From assembly GCA_910585535.1 (NCBI GenBank), contig CAJUFK010000004.1, forward strand, positions 13,945-77,944: a stretch of DNA of 64,000 nt. The letters run 5' to 3'. Position 1 is the first letter of the stretch. Each line of letters begins with the position of its first letter. Made by a program: the position numbers and the translations under genes. This DNA comes from an uncultured Angelakisella sp. (lineage in GTDB: Bacteria; Bacillota; Clostridia; Oscillospirales; Ruminococcaceae). Positions 50,673 to 59,339 of the stretch are shown one piece after another. The notes beneath the pieces were generated by a model. That model was not told the origin of the DNA and searched no databases. It saw only the letters and a list, made by a program, of their open reading frames with translations.

Positions 50673-50901
50673 AGCAATCAGACCCTTTCTGTAACCGGGG
50701 GCGGCCCCGGCCTCTCCTTCTATTATCCATGAAACGGGGGAAGAATGCAAATCTTTTTTTCCGGGAACGGGAAAAAGTGGATGCCCTGCCTGTCCTTGTA
50801 TCCCGGGGAGGTTTGCTGCCCATACTTTCTTCCAGGATGCCGGCCGGAGGGACCCCAACGGTTCCGGCGGCATACCGGCAAAAGCAAAGGGGGAAAAGGG
50901 A

Positions 50902-51984
50902 ATGAAGCGGGATTTTCGGGATTGGCTGCTGGGCTTTTCCACCTCCTTCGGCATCACCTTTCTGGGAATGATGGTGGTGCTGGGGACGGTTTGTTTCGTG
51001 TCCTATTCCCGGGCACAGAACAGGGAACAGGAAAGGATGGAGGCTGCCGCCCTTCACCGGGAGCCGGACACCTACCTTCCCGGGGCGGAGGACCGGCTTA
51101 CCCTTTTGGTGGCAGGCCGGGACGGGGAAGGGGAGGAACCGGACACCTACCTTCTCCTGGGCTTTTTCCCGGATCGGGGAAAGATCGCCCTCTGTGTCCT
51201 GCCGGCCTCCACCTATCTGGAGTACGGCGGCCAGGGAAGCACCCTTGGGCGGCTGTGGCAGCAAGGGGGGCTGCGGTATGCCAAAAAGGGGCTGGGGGAT
51301 TACCTGGGGATCCCCATTCACCGCTGCGCCACGGTGGGCCCAAAGGAACTGGACGCTTTGATGGCCTGGAGCGGCGGCCTTTTGGAGTACGACCTCACCG
51401 CAGAGATAGAGGGGGAGCGAAAGGGCCGGAGGCTTTCCATGAGCCGGGGGCGGTGGCAGCTGGACGGGCAGAGGATCCTGGATTTGGCGGCCTACTCCGG
51501 CTATAAGGGCGGGGAACGGGAGCGGTGCGACCGGGCGGCGCTTCTTCTCTCTCAGCTGGTTTCCCGGACCTTGCCGGTATTCCTGGAGGAGGAGAAGGGG
51601 AAGGGTTTTACCGAGACTGCCTTGGAGGTGCTGGACACCGATCTTTCCGCCGCCGACTGCCTACAGCGCAAGCAGGCGCTTGAATTTTTGGCCCGGCTGG
51701 AGCTTCCGGCTGTTTCTGCCGTTTTTTTGGAGGGCTCCTTGAGCAGAAACTACACGGTCTATCATCTGACCGGGGACTGCAAGGCCCGCCTTGGGGAGAT
51801 ATACGGCGACCCAGGTACAGCGCCCAAGTGGCAGTTTTCCGCAGGGGAAGAGGAGAAGGCGGTGCCGGTGGAGGAGCCGGTCCAGGAGGAGAAGAAGCCC
51901 TTGCGGGACAGCGGGACGTCTGCTTTGCAGGACAGCGGGTGGCCGCCGATGCAGGAGCCGGGGGCGCTGGTGCCGCCGGGGTAA
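50902..51984 (+). CDS. LCP-like (LytR-CpsA-Psr) membrane protein with degenerate active site
   Basis: The 360-residue protein has one N-terminal membrane helix (about 12-36) and an extracellular domain ordered like LCP: LTLLVAGRD, DTYLLLGFFPDRGKIALCVLP, then LGDYLGIPIHRCATVGPKELDALM. Catalytic positions differ from the family: the usual RTDT is EPDT, and PRD is PAS. The C-terminal 40 residues are Pro/Glu-rich and disordered. It may bind but not transfer polyprenyl-linked polymers. AAGGGGGAAAAGGGA precedes the ATG. Confidence 0.7.
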   Translation: MKRDFRDWLLGFSTSFGITFLGMMVVLGTVCFVSYSRAQNREQERMEAAALHREPDTYLPGAEDRLTLLVAGRDGEGEEPDTYLLLGFFPDRGKIALCVLPASTYLEYGGQGSTLGRLWQQGGLRYAKKGLGDYLGIPIHRCATVGPKELDALMAWSGGLLEYDLTAEIEGERKGRRLSMSRGRWQLDGQRILDLAAYSGYKGGERERCDRAALLLSQLVSRTLPVFLEEEKGKGFTETALEVLDTDLSAADCLQRKQALEFLARLELPAVSAVFLEGSLSRNYTVYHLTGDCKARLGEIYGDPGTAPKWQFSAGEEEKAVPVEEPVQEEKKPLRDSGTSALQDSGWPPMQEPGALVPPG

Positions 51985-52010
51985 GGAAAAACCATATGCT
52001 TCTAAAAAGC

Positions 52011-52040
52011 AAAGAAGCCACCTTATAAGGTGACTTCTTT
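52011..52040. terminator. Hairpin after the LCP-like gene
   Basis: AAAGAAGCCACCTT pairs with AAGGTGACTTCTTT with one mismatch. It lies 27 bases after the LCP-like stop. The T run is short. From 52041 to 52195 the sequence is AT-rich with no gene. Confidence 0.5.
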
Positions 52041-52195
52041 GATACAGGGTTCGTTGCCGACTGCGCTTTTCTCTGCGCTCAGCTTTTGGCCATACCAATG
52101 ATTATCCGCTACAGAAACCTATAGCAACGTAATTGGCGTCTCCCAATCCCTATACACAATTATAGTATGCAGAATGGTATTTGTCAATCCCCACG

Positions 52196-52987
52196 TTATG
52201 GCATACAATGTACGCCATAACGGTCCGGGCGGCCAATTCCACCGTCGTACCTGTAATGTTTTAGTGTGGCGAAAATATTCGCTTTGGGTTGACTCATCCC
52301 TGCGAAATGTCTTGCAAAACTGTGGGGGACAAAATCCGCAATCTGAAGCCCCGCTATATTCTGGTCCTTATCCACAAAATCAAGCCCCAAAAGCCTTTTT
52401 TCCATAACGGCTCTGGTCATATACATGGAACCCATCAGCTTTATATGGTAATACCGGTCGCGCAATCTTTCATTGCCGATGAGTTCTCTGGATTCGTAAA
52501 CAATACTGCCCCTTCCATTTTTATTTGAAAGAAAATGACAATAGTTTTCCAAGATGTATTGCATGGCGATTAAATATGGATCCGGCTTATTGTCTCCCCC
52601 CTGATAATGATCCCGCAGACGATCCTCCGAGATACAGCAGCCAACGATGGTTATATCATTTTGGGCAAAGACCTGTTTTAGATTTGCGTAAAAAACCTTA
52701 CGGCTGCATTGTTGGGAAAACCGTGTGTATTCCGGATATTTCCTGGGGTCCAAGCGGCCCTTTTCAGCATCTAGGATTCGCATTTGGTGCATAATGACAG
52801 ACTCCGGGTCTGGACGATCCCGCCAAATGGATCTCTTAAACTGCGCTAAGCTGTTGTTGAGTTGTGAGATGCTGCTGTCAGCAACCACAATTCCTGCCAT
52901 ACAGAAATGTGGGTTTTGAAAACTATGAGTCGCTTGGTCCCATATCTTTGTTTCGCTCTCGTCTAAATAAAGCGTGTATTTCTTCAT
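52196..52987 (-). CDS. DUF3800 domain protein
   Basis: The 263-residue protein opens with KYTLYLDESETKIWD, the acidic motif of the RNase H-like DUF3800 fold. It also has FCMAGIVVADSS, IVYESRELIGNERLRDRYYHI and a C-terminal GLQIADFVPHSFARHF, where the second acidic residue sits. These proteins are often mobile or defence-linked. The gene is clearly AT-richer than its neighbours, suggesting transfer. The ribosome site before ATG 52987 is weak. Confidence 0.85.
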   Translation of the reverse strand: MKKYTLYLDESETKIWDQATHSFQNPHFCMAGIVVADSSISQLNNSLAQFKRSIWRDRPDPESVIMHQMRILDAEKGRLDPRKYPEYTRFSQQCSRKVFYANLKQVFAQNDITIVGCCISEDRLRDHYQGGDNKPDPYLIAMQYILENYCHFLSNKNGRGSIVYESRELIGNERLRDRYYHIKLMGSMYMTRAVMEKRLLGLDFVDKDQNIAGLQIADFVPHSFARHFAGMSQPKANIFATLKHYRYDGGIGRPDRYGVHCMP

Positions 52988-53161
52988 CGTTTGCCACCAC
53001 CGCAGTTTACTAAACCGCATTATACTATAAATCGACCGAAAGTTCAATAGTTCGGTTCGTCAGGTTTCCCCCCGACGGCCGATATGCACTGAAAAGTGTT
53101 ATTTTCCCCTTGCCATTCGTCGGAAAATATTGTAGGATGGAAAAGAAAAGGAGGTATCCTC

Positions 53162-53521
53162 ATGTCCAAACAAAACTCCCCCCTTCGCCTGTTCCTCTGG
53201 CTTGCGGTGGCCCTGGCCCTGGGGGGTTCGATGCTGTGGCTGGCGCGGCCCCAGGCGGAGGGGCGGGTGGTGGCCAGCATCACCGTGGGGGAAGAAACGG
53301 TGCGGACTATCGACCTTACCAAGGCCAAGGATCAGGAGTTCTCTATTCTGGAGGAGACGGGGAAGCCCATTACCTTTCAGATCAAAGACCACGCCATCCG
53401 CTTCCTGGAATCCGACTGCCCGGATAGGGTGTGCATCAACACCGGCTTCCTGAAAAACGACCTGGACGTGGCCTGCTGCCTGCCCAATCAGACCGCGCTC
53501 CTTGTCTCCAAAGAGGATTGA
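53162..53521 (+). CDS. NusG domain II-containing secreted/membrane-anchored protein
   Basis: The 119-residue protein has an N-terminal membrane anchor (LRLFLWLAVALALGGSMLWL) and a NusG-II domain with FQIKDHAIRFLESDCPDRVC and CLPNQTALLV. In other Clostridia such proteins often sit beside Gx transporter or FMN-binding genes; those are absent here. AAAAGGAGG precedes ATG 53162. Confidence 0.88.
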   Translation: MSKQNSPLRLFLWLAVALALGGSMLWLARPQAEGRVVASITVGEETVRTIDLTKAKDQEFSILEETGKPITFQIKDHAIRFLESDCPDRVCINTGFLKNDLDVACCLPNQTALLVSKED

Positions 53522-53612
53522 CCGTTTTTTGAAGTCGATGTCGTCTCTGCCTCGTTGTGTACATAGTGGACAGGGGAAAACGCCCTGACCGGCATAGGAA
53601 GGACGGTGCGCT

Positions 53613-54311
53613 ATGGCTCATCTGATTGAGGTAAAGAACGCTTACAAGATCTATAACCCCGGGGAAAACGAGGTCCGGGCCCTGGATGGGGTCTCCCTGA
53701 CGGTGGACACCGGGGAGTTTGTGGCCATCATCGGCCAGTCGGGGTCGGGGAAATCTACCCTGATGAACCTGCTGGGATGCCTGGACGTCTGCACTTCGGG
53801 GGAGTACGCCATCAACGGCCAGGACGTCTCCCACCTTTCTGACGACGACCTTTCGGAGATCCGCAACAACGAGATCGGCTTTATCTTCCAGGGCTTTAAC
53901 CTTATCCCCAGCCTCAACGCCCTGGAGAACGTGGAGCTGCCCCTGATCTACCGGGGGATCGGCCGGGAGGAGCGCCGCCGCCTTTCCGTTGCCGCCCTGG
54001 AAAAGGTGGGGCTCTCCAAGCGGATGGACCACCGCCCGGCGGAGATGTCCGGGGGCCAGCAGCAGCGGGTAGCCATCGCCAGGGCCATTGCCGCTGCACC
54101 GCCGGTGATTTTGGCCGACGAGCCCACCGGAAACCTGGATAAACGCTCCGGGGCGGACGTTATGGAGATCCTCCGGGGACTGTGGCGGGAGGGGCGCACC
54201 GTTATCCTTATCACCCACGACCCCAAAATCGCCGAAAGCGCCAACCGGGTGGTGACCATCTCCGACGGCAGGATCATCGGGGACGAGCGCAAGGAGGAAC
54301 CGGTGGCCTAG
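53613..54311 (+). CDS. MacB/LolD-type ABC transporter ATP-binding protein, no permease nearby
   Basis: The 232-residue ATPase has Walker A GQSGSGKST, the family-specific GFIFQGFNLIPSLNALENVELP, signature MSGGQQQRVAIARA, Walker B VILADEPTGNLD and the H-loop THD. It would drive a MacB/FtsX-fold permease for peptides, lipoproteins or antibiotics. A terminator follows directly, and no permease gene is within the window on this strand. Confidence 0.95.
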   Translation: MAHLIEVKNAYKIYNPGENEVRALDGVSLTVDTGEFVAIIGQSGSGKSTLMNLLGCLDVCTSGEYAINGQDVSHLSDDDLSEIRNNEIGFIFQGFNLIPSLNALENVELPLIYRGIGREERRRLSVAALEKVGLSKRMDHRPAEMSGGQQQRVAIARAIAAAPPVILADEPTGNLDKRSGADVMEILRGLWREGRTVILITHDPKIAESANRVVTISDGRIIGDERKEEPVA

Positions 54312-54335
54312 GGTGTGTCCCCAAAAGCATATTTC

Positions 54336-54367
54336 AGCTGGAGGTCCCACGGACCCCCGGCTTTTTT
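54336..54367 (+). terminator. Terminator after the MacB-type ATPase
   Basis: An imperfect stem around GGTCCCACGGACC, flanked by AGC and GCT, ends in TTTTTT. Confidence 0.65.
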
Positions 54368-54490
54368 GTACCCCCAAAGGGCCATAAGTTGGGGCTGGAG
54401 TTTTTCCGGAAGCTATGCTATAATGAAAACGACAATCACCGGGCCGCCGAAATGCCCGGAAAACCGCCTGTGTTTGAAGGAGTGAGCCAA

Positions 54491-54844
54491 ATGACCCTTG
54501 GTGAAGTAAAAACCATTTTGGACGCGAAGCTGCTTTGCGGCGAAGAACTGCTGGATCACGACGTAAATACCGCCTGCGGCAGCGATTTGATGAGCGATGT
54601 TCTGGCCTACGTAAAGGACCAGGCGGTTCTCCTCACCGGCCTGGTGAACCAGCAGGTTATCCGCACCGCCGAAATGATGGACATTATCTGCATCATCTTT
54701 ATCCGCCGCAAGGAGCCCTCCCCGGAGATGGTGGAGCTGGCCCGGGAAAAGGGCATCGCCGTGATGACCACCAACCACCGGATGTTTACCTCCTGCGGCC
54801 TTCTGTTCCAGGCCGGATTGGATGGGGGGGTGCATATCAAATGA
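54491..54844 (+). CDS. DRTGG domain protein 1
   Basis: The 117-residue protein is a stand-alone DRTGG domain: TLGEVKTILDAKLLCGEELL, ACGSDLMSDVLAYVKDQAVLLTG and AREKGIAVMTTNHRMFTSCG. Such small proteins accompany hydrogenase-related regulatory genes in Clostridia and may bind nucleotides. AAGGAG precedes ATG 54491. It overlaps the next gene by four bases. Confidence 0.88.
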   Translation: MTLGEVKTILDAKLLCGEELLDHDVNTACGSDLMSDVLAYVKDQAVLLTGLVNQQVIRTAEMMDIICIIFIRRKEPSPEMVELAREKGIAVMTTNHRMFTSCGLLFQAGLDGGVHIK

Positions 54845-55263
54845 GCGCGTTACATTATCATTACGAGGTCCCGGGGGACGACTTCACCCGGGCCGGGGAA
54901 GCCTCCGGCTCCATCAAAAGCACACTGAAAAAGCTGGGGTTCGACCCCCAGGTGGTCCGTAAGGTGGCTATTGCCATGTACGAGGGGGAGATCAACCTGG
55001 TTATCCACGGCGGCGGCGGGGTCATCGACGTGGACATCGACGGGGAGAAGGTCACCATGGTTCTGACGGACCACGGCCCCGGCATCCCGGACGTCAGCAA
55101 AGCCATGGAGGAAGGCTGGTCCACCGCCCCGGATAATGTCCGCAGCCTTGGCTTCGGCGCCGGCATGGGCCTGCCCAACATGAAAAAGTACACCGACGAG
55201 ATGCAGATCGACAGCACCGTTGGTGTAGGAACTACCGTCACCATGGTGGTGAAGCTTGTTTGA
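54841..55263 (+). CDS. Anti-sigma/serine kinase-like HATPase (RsbW type)
   Basis: The 140-residue GHKL ATPase has the N-box (VAIAMYEGEINLVIH), G1 box (LTDHGPGIPD) and G2 region (GFGAGMGLPNMKKY). It lacks a dimerisation domain, so it is a stand-alone kinase or anti-sigma-like protein. By its place it may pass a signal from the hydrogenase-like sensor encoded next. The start overlaps the DRTGG stop (ATGA). Confidence 0.9.
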   Translation: MSALHYHYEVPGDDFTRAGEASGSIKSTLKKLGFDPQVVRKVAIAMYEGEINLVIHGGGGVIDVDIDGEKVTMVLTDHGPGIPDVSKAMEEGWSTAPDNVRSLGFGAGMGLPNMKKYTDEMQIDSTVGVGTTVTMVVKLV

Positions 55264-55322
55264 ACGACCGGGCCGGGCCCCCGGGCTCTTTCCGGGCCCC
55301 GGCCTCAAGAGGGGATGAGATT

Positions 55323-56627
55323 ATGGGAGAATACGTCCATTCCGTGACCCTGGACCGGGACGCCTGCCGGGGGTGCATCACCTGTGTAAAGCGCTGCCCC
55401 ACCGAGGCCATCCGGGTCCGGGGCGGCAAAGCCACCATCCTAAAGGACCGGTGCATCGACTGCGGGGAGTGCATCCGGGTCTGCCCCCATCATGCAAAGC
55501 GGGCGGTCACCGACCACCTGGCGGACTGGGAGAGGTTCCGCTATAAAATCGCCCTGCCTGCCCCTGCCCTTTACGGCCAGTTTAACAACCTGGACGACGT
55601 GGAGGTTGTGCTGGCGGGTCTCCTGGAGATGGGCTTCGACGAGGTCTACGAGGTGGCCGCCGCCGCCGAACTGGTCAGCGACGCCACCCGTATCCTCCTT
55701 AGCCGGGGGCTGCTGGAGCGCCCGGTGATCTCCTCCGCCTGCCCGGCAGTGCTGCGGCTCATCCGGGTGCGGTTCCCCCAGCTTTTGGGGAACGTCCTGC
55801 CCCTGGTTGCCCCGGTGGAATTGGCCGCCCGGCAGATCAAGCGCCACGTCGCCCGGCAGTCCGGGATGGATCCCTCCGAGATCGGCTGTATCTTTATTTC
55901 CCCCTGTCCGGCCAAGATGACGGCGGCCAAGAATCCCCTGGGGACGGGACGCAGCGACATCGACCTGGTGGTCAGCGTCAGCGAGATTTACCCGGCCCTC
56001 TGCGCCGCCATGAAGCGGGCCCGGGAGCCGGGGGAGGACCTGGTCACCGCCGGGCGCACCGGCATCGGCTGGGGACGCAGCGGCGGGGAGGCCGCCGCCA
56101 CCCTTCACGAGCGGTACCTGGCGGCGGACGGCATCGAAAACGTCATCCGGGTGCTGGAGGATATGGAGGACGAAAAGCTCCACGACCTGGACTTTGTAGA
56201 GCTGAACGCCTGCGTCTCCGGCTGCGTGGGCGGGGTGCTGAACATTGAAAATCCCTACGTTGCCGCCACTCGCCTCAAGCGGCTGGGGCGGTATCTCCCG
56301 GTCTCCTGCAACCACCTGGAGGACGCCATCCCCCCCGAGGCCAAGTGGGACCGGGAAGTGAACTACACCCCGGTGATGCGCCTGGACAAAAACCCCCTCC
56401 ACGCCATGGAGCTGCTGGAGGAAATGGGAAAGATCGAGGAGAGGCTGCGGGGGCTGGACTGCGGCTCCTGCGGGGCGCCTTCCTGCCACGCCCTGGCTGA
56501 GGATGTGGTTCGGGGCTACGCCGCCGAAGACAGCTGCATCTATGTCCTCCAGGAAAAGCTGGAGGCGGTAATGAACGCCATGCTGGTCCAGAATCTGGAG
56601 CGGGAAAGGGAGGAGACGGAACTATGA
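55323..56627 (+). CDS. Sensory-type [FeFe]-hydrogenase-like protein
   Basis: The 434-residue protein begins with two [4Fe-4S] clusters (Cys 15, 18, 21, 25 and 44, 47, 50, 54). The H-cluster domain keeps four ligand cysteines: SACP (Cys 140), SPC (Cys 195), NACVSGC (Cys 297, 301). The proton-transfer Cys of TSCCP is Ala 139, as in sensory (group C/HydS-like) enzymes. A further Fe-S domain (CGSCGAPSC) ends the protein; no PAS domain is seen. ATG 55323 follows GAGGGG. Confidence 0.88.
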   Translation: MGEYVHSVTLDRDACRGCITCVKRCPTEAIRVRGGKATILKDRCIDCGECIRVCPHHAKRAVTDHLADWERFRYKIALPAPALYGQFNNLDDVEVVLAGLLEMGFDEVYEVAAAAELVSDATRILLSRGLLERPVISSACPAVLRLIRVRFPQLLGNVLPLVAPVELAARQIKRHVARQSGMDPSEIGCIFISPCPAKMTAAKNPLGTGRSDIDLVVSVSEIYPALCAAMKRAREPGEDLVTAGRTGIGWGRSGGEAAATLHERYLAADGIENVIRVLEDMEDEKLHDLDFVELNACVSGCVGGVLNIENPYVAATRLKRLGRYLPVSCNHLEDAIPPEAKWDREVNYTPVMRLDKNPLHAMELLEEMGKIEERLRGLDCGSCGAPSCHALAEDVVRGYAAEDSCIYVLQEKLEAVMNAMLVQNLEREREETEL

Positions 56628-56959
56628 CCGGAAAAGAACTTGCCGCCGCCTGCGGCTTTGAACTGGCCTGCGGGGAAGGGGACCGGGAGATTGACGGGAA
56701 GATCTATTGCTGTGATCTCCTTTCCATTGTTATGGGCCGGGCCCCGGCAGATGGGCTGTGGGTGACGGTGATGGGCAACCTCAACTCCATTGCAGTGGCG
56801 GTTCTTACCGATACCGCCTGCATCCTCCTGGCCGAGGGAATGGCCCTGGACGAGGACGCCCGGGCCCGGGGGTCGCAGCAGGAGGTCACCGTCCTGCGGA
56901 CCCCCCTGCCGGTTTATGAGGCCGCCAGGACGGCGGCAAAAGCATTGGGGGTGGACTAG
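56624..56959 (+). CDS. DRTGG domain protein 2
   Basis: The 111-residue protein is a second stand-alone DRTGG-type domain: CCDLLSIVMGRAPADGLWVTVMG, NSIAVAVLTDTACILLAEG and RGSQQEVTVLRTPLPVYEAA. It overlaps the stop of the hydrogenase-like gene by four bases and so is made with it. Confidence 0.85.
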   Translation: MTGKELAAACGFELACGEGDREIDGKIYCCDLLSIVMGRAPADGLWVTVMGNLNSIAVAVLTDTACILLAEGMALDEDARARGSQQEVTVLRTPLPVYEAARTAAKALGVD

Positions 56960-56960
56960 G

Positions 56961-57461
56961 ATGGAACCGGAGACCTATTGGTTCGAGGCAATTACCCGCT
57001 ACGATGGGGAGACCTACAAGGAGTTCGCCAAATACCACTACCGCCATGTGGCCCCGGGGTTGCCCTTTTTCCTGACCGTCGTGGGAACGATGGCCTTTTC
57101 CTGGGGGATTATCCAGCTTTTCCTGGAGCCCGACAGCTGGTCTGTCTGGCCCTGTATCGTCGGGGCCGTGTTTCTGGCCATTGGGGTCAACCAGCTGCTG
57201 GGGCGGTTCGGCAGCAACGTCAAGGATCCCCAGGACAACCGCATCCGCTTTTTTGACGGCCGGGTGGAGTACGCCGGCCGCCAGGAGCAAGGATTTTACC
57301 GCTACGACCAGGTGGTCCGCATCCGGGAAAACCAGCGGTACTTTTTCCTTTACGTAGCCAAAAACAGGGCCATTATGGTGGATAAAGCCGGCATGATTCT
57401 GGGGACGCCGGATCAGCTCCGGGGCTTTCTTGCCCAAAAGACAAGGCCCCAGTACCGGTAG
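56961..57461 (+). CDS. YcxB-like membrane protein
   Basis: The 166-residue protein has two membrane helices (about 32-51 and 58-77) followed by a cytoplasmic domain: IRFFDGRVEYAGRQEQGFYRYDQVVRI, FFLYVAKNRAIMVDKAGM, the YcxB-like pattern. Function unknown. Its ATG is one base after the DRTGG stop. Confidence 0.82.
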   Translation: MEPETYWFEAITRYDGETYKEFAKYHYRHVAPGLPFFLTVVGTMAFSWGIIQLFLEPDSWSVWPCIVGAVFLAIGVNQLLGRFGSNVKDPQDNRIRFFDGRVEYAGRQEQGFYRYDQVVRIRENQRYFFLYVAKNRAIMVDKAGMILGTPDQLRGFLAQKTRPQYR

Positions 57462-57486
57462 CTTACAGCCAAAAGGAGGGATCCCC

Positions 57487-57858
57487 GTGGACCTGCAAGC
57501 CTACTGGAACGCCGTGCTGGGGCAGCAGCCCCAGGCCCTGCGTGCCTTCTTCCACCCGGAGGCCCATGTGGACTGGCCCAACACCAACGAGCGCTTTACC
57601 CTGGAGGAGTTCATCCGGGCCAACTGCGAGTACCCGGGGGAGTGGGACGGGGAGATCCGGCGGGTGGTACAAAAGGACGATTTGACCATCACTGCGGCCC
57701 GTGTCTTTTCCAAGGACAAAAAGCTGTCCTTCCATGTGACCTCTTTTATGAGGATCCGGGAGGGGAGAATCCTTTCCCTGGAGGAATACTGGGGGGACGA
57801 CGGGCCGCCGCCCCGGTGGAGACAGGAAATGAAGATCGGGAGTTCGATCCCGGAGTAA
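57487..57858 (+). CDS. SnoaL/NTF2-like protein
   Basis: The 123-residue protein has the cone-shaped NTF2 pattern: LQAYWNAVLGQQPQALRAFFHPEAHVDWP, EEFIRANCEYPGEWDGEI, then SFMRIREGRILSLEEYWGDDG. It binds or converts a small unknown ligand. The start is GTG 57487, preceded by AAGGAGG. Confidence 0.88.
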   Translation: MDLQAYWNAVLGQQPQALRAFFHPEAHVDWPNTNERFTLEEFIRANCEYPGEWDGEIRRVVQKDDLTITAARVFSKDKKLSFHVTSFMRIREGRILSLEEYWGDDGPPPRWRQEMKIGSSIPE

Positions 57859-57877
57859 GAGTAAAGGGGGAGAGAAG

Positions 57878-58603
57878 ATGGCCTTTTCCTACGACTTACA
57901 TATCCACAGCTGCCTTTCCCCCTGCGGGGACGACGATATGACCCCGCCCAACATCGCCAACATGGCCGCCCTTCTGGGGCTGGATCTCATCGCCGTCACC
58001 GACCACAACTCCTGCCGCAACGCCGGGGCTGTTATGGCCGCCGCACAAAAAATGGGCCTGCCCCTCCGGGTGCTGGCAGGGATGGAGGTGACCACCGCCG
58101 AGGAGGTCCACGTGGTCTGTCTCTTTCCCACCCTGACCGCCGCCCAGGCCGCCGGGGAGGAGGTGGAGGCCGCCCTGCTGCCGGTGAAGAACAAGCCGGA
58201 GATCTTCGGCCGCCAGCGGATCGTCGGCCCGGAGGAGGAGCCCCTGGGGGAGGTGGAAAACCTCCTCATCAACGCCACCAGCCTTTCCATTGACGACCTG
58301 CCGGGGTTCGCCAGGGGGTACGGGGGCATCGCCATCCCCGCCCACGTGGACCGGACCTCCAACAGCGTCTTTGCCAACCTGGGATACTTTCCCGACTACC
58401 TGGACTTCCCTGTGGCAGAGGTCTGGAAGCCGGAGGAGTTTTTCCGGGACGGCGCCCACCCGGAGGTTCGACAAGGACGGCTGATCCTGAAAAACTCTGA
58501 CGCCCACCGTCTGGAGGATATGAAGGAGGGCGGCCCCTGTCCCTGGCCGGGAGGCGGTCCGGAGACGGTGGAGGAATTTTTGGCGGCCTTGTTCGGCAGA
58601 TAA
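57878..58603 (+). CDS. PHP domain phosphoesterase
   Basis: The 241-residue protein opens with the PHP metal motif DLHIHSCLSPCGDDD. VTDHNSCRN, GMEVTTAEEVHVV, PAHVDRTS and NSDAHRLEDM supply the remaining His and Asp ligands. Genes like it sit beside DRTGG and hydrogenase genes in many Clostridia. GGGGGAGAG precedes the ATG, and a strong terminator follows. Confidence 0.93.
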   Translation: MAFSYDLHIHSCLSPCGDDDMTPPNIANMAALLGLDLIAVTDHNSCRNAGAVMAAAQKMGLPLRVLAGMEVTTAEEVHVVCLFPTLTAAQAAGEEVEAALLPVKNKPEIFGRQRIVGPEEEPLGEVENLLINATSLSIDDLPGFARGYGGIAIPAHVDRTSNSVFANLGYFPDYLDFPVAEVWKPEEFFRDGAHPEVRQGRLILKNSDAHRLEDMKEGGPCPWPGGGPETVEEFLAALFGR

Positions 58604-58607
58604 CACA

Positions 58608-58642
58608 AAAACCGGAGGCTCCCCATTGGGAGCCTCCGGTTT
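58608..58642 (+). terminator. Bidirectional terminator after the PHP gene
   Basis: AAACCGGAGGCTCCC pairs perfectly with GGGAGCCTCCGGTTT, followed by TTT. It also ends the convergent Crp-type gene. Confidence 0.9.
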
Positions 58643-58661
58643 TTTGCAGTGCGAAGTCAGG

Positions 58662-59339
58662 CTATCGGGCGCTGCCCTCCGCCCATTGTTCCAATGTTTT
58701 TTCGTTCAGCAGCTCGACCTTTCCCCGATGGGTCCGAATTATCCCCGCCTTCTGCATTTTGGAGCAGACCCGTGCCACCTGGACCCGGGAGGCGTTTACC
58801 GCCGAGGCCAGATTGTCCTGGGACATGGCTACAAAGCCGCTTCGTTGGTAATCCGGGCTGGTCCGGTAGAGGAGAAAAAAGTTTGCCAGCCGGGTTCCCA
58901 CGTCCCCAATGCTTTGGTTTTCTGCGTCAAAGCACATAAGGCGGAGGGTATCCCCAACAAAAAAGGCCAGGTCTAGGGCGAACTCCGGGGAAAGCTTCCC
59001 CAGCCGGCAAAGGTCTTCCGAAGTGAGGGGTACCGCCCGAACCGGCATAATGGTCTCGATGGTCACCACCGAGGGCATCACCCCCCGCAGTCCGTCCAGG
59101 ACGCAGAGGGTGTCCGCCCGGTGGTACCCAAGCAGCCGGATGTATCCGTCGGTGTTGCTGGTGTAGACCTTGGTCATTCCCTCCAAAAGGTAGTATACCC
59201 GGGCCGGCACCTCCGCGGCCCGGCTCAATACTGTTCCGGCCGGAAAAGGTACCGGCGGCCCGCAGTTCTCTAATATAAACTGCCGGTGGACCGCCAGCTC
59301 CCCGGCAAAGATGAATTTCACCGCCGCCGATGCAGCCAT
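58662..59339 (-). CDS. Crp/Fnr family transcription regulator
   Basis: The 225-residue protein has a cyclic-nucleotide-binding-like fold (FPAGTVLSRAAEVPARVYYLLEGMTKVY) and a C-terminal winged helix (MSQDNLASAVNASRVQVARVCSKMQKAGIIRTHRG). No Fnr-type N-terminal cysteine cluster is seen. It is divergent from the ene-reductase gene and probably controls it. ATG 59339 follows GGAAGGGG; an ATG at 59408 is also in frame. Confidence 0.9.
   Translation of the reverse strand: MAASAAVKFIFAGELAVHRQFILENCGPPVPFPAGTVLSRAAEVPARVYYLLEGMTKVYTSNTDGYIRLLGYHRADTLCVLDGLRGVMPSVVTIETIMPVRAVPLTSEDLCRLGKLSPEFALDLAFFVGDTLRLMCFDAENQSIGDVGTRLANFFLLYRTSPDYQRSGFVAMSQDNLASAVNASRVQVARVCSKMQKAGIIRTHRGKVELLNEKTLEQWAEGSAR

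Noticed and set aside
52041..52195. A possible small RNA between the LCP-like and DUF3800 genes
   Set aside because: Apart from the hairpin at 52011-52040, no promoter plus terminator pair was found in this AT-rich gap.
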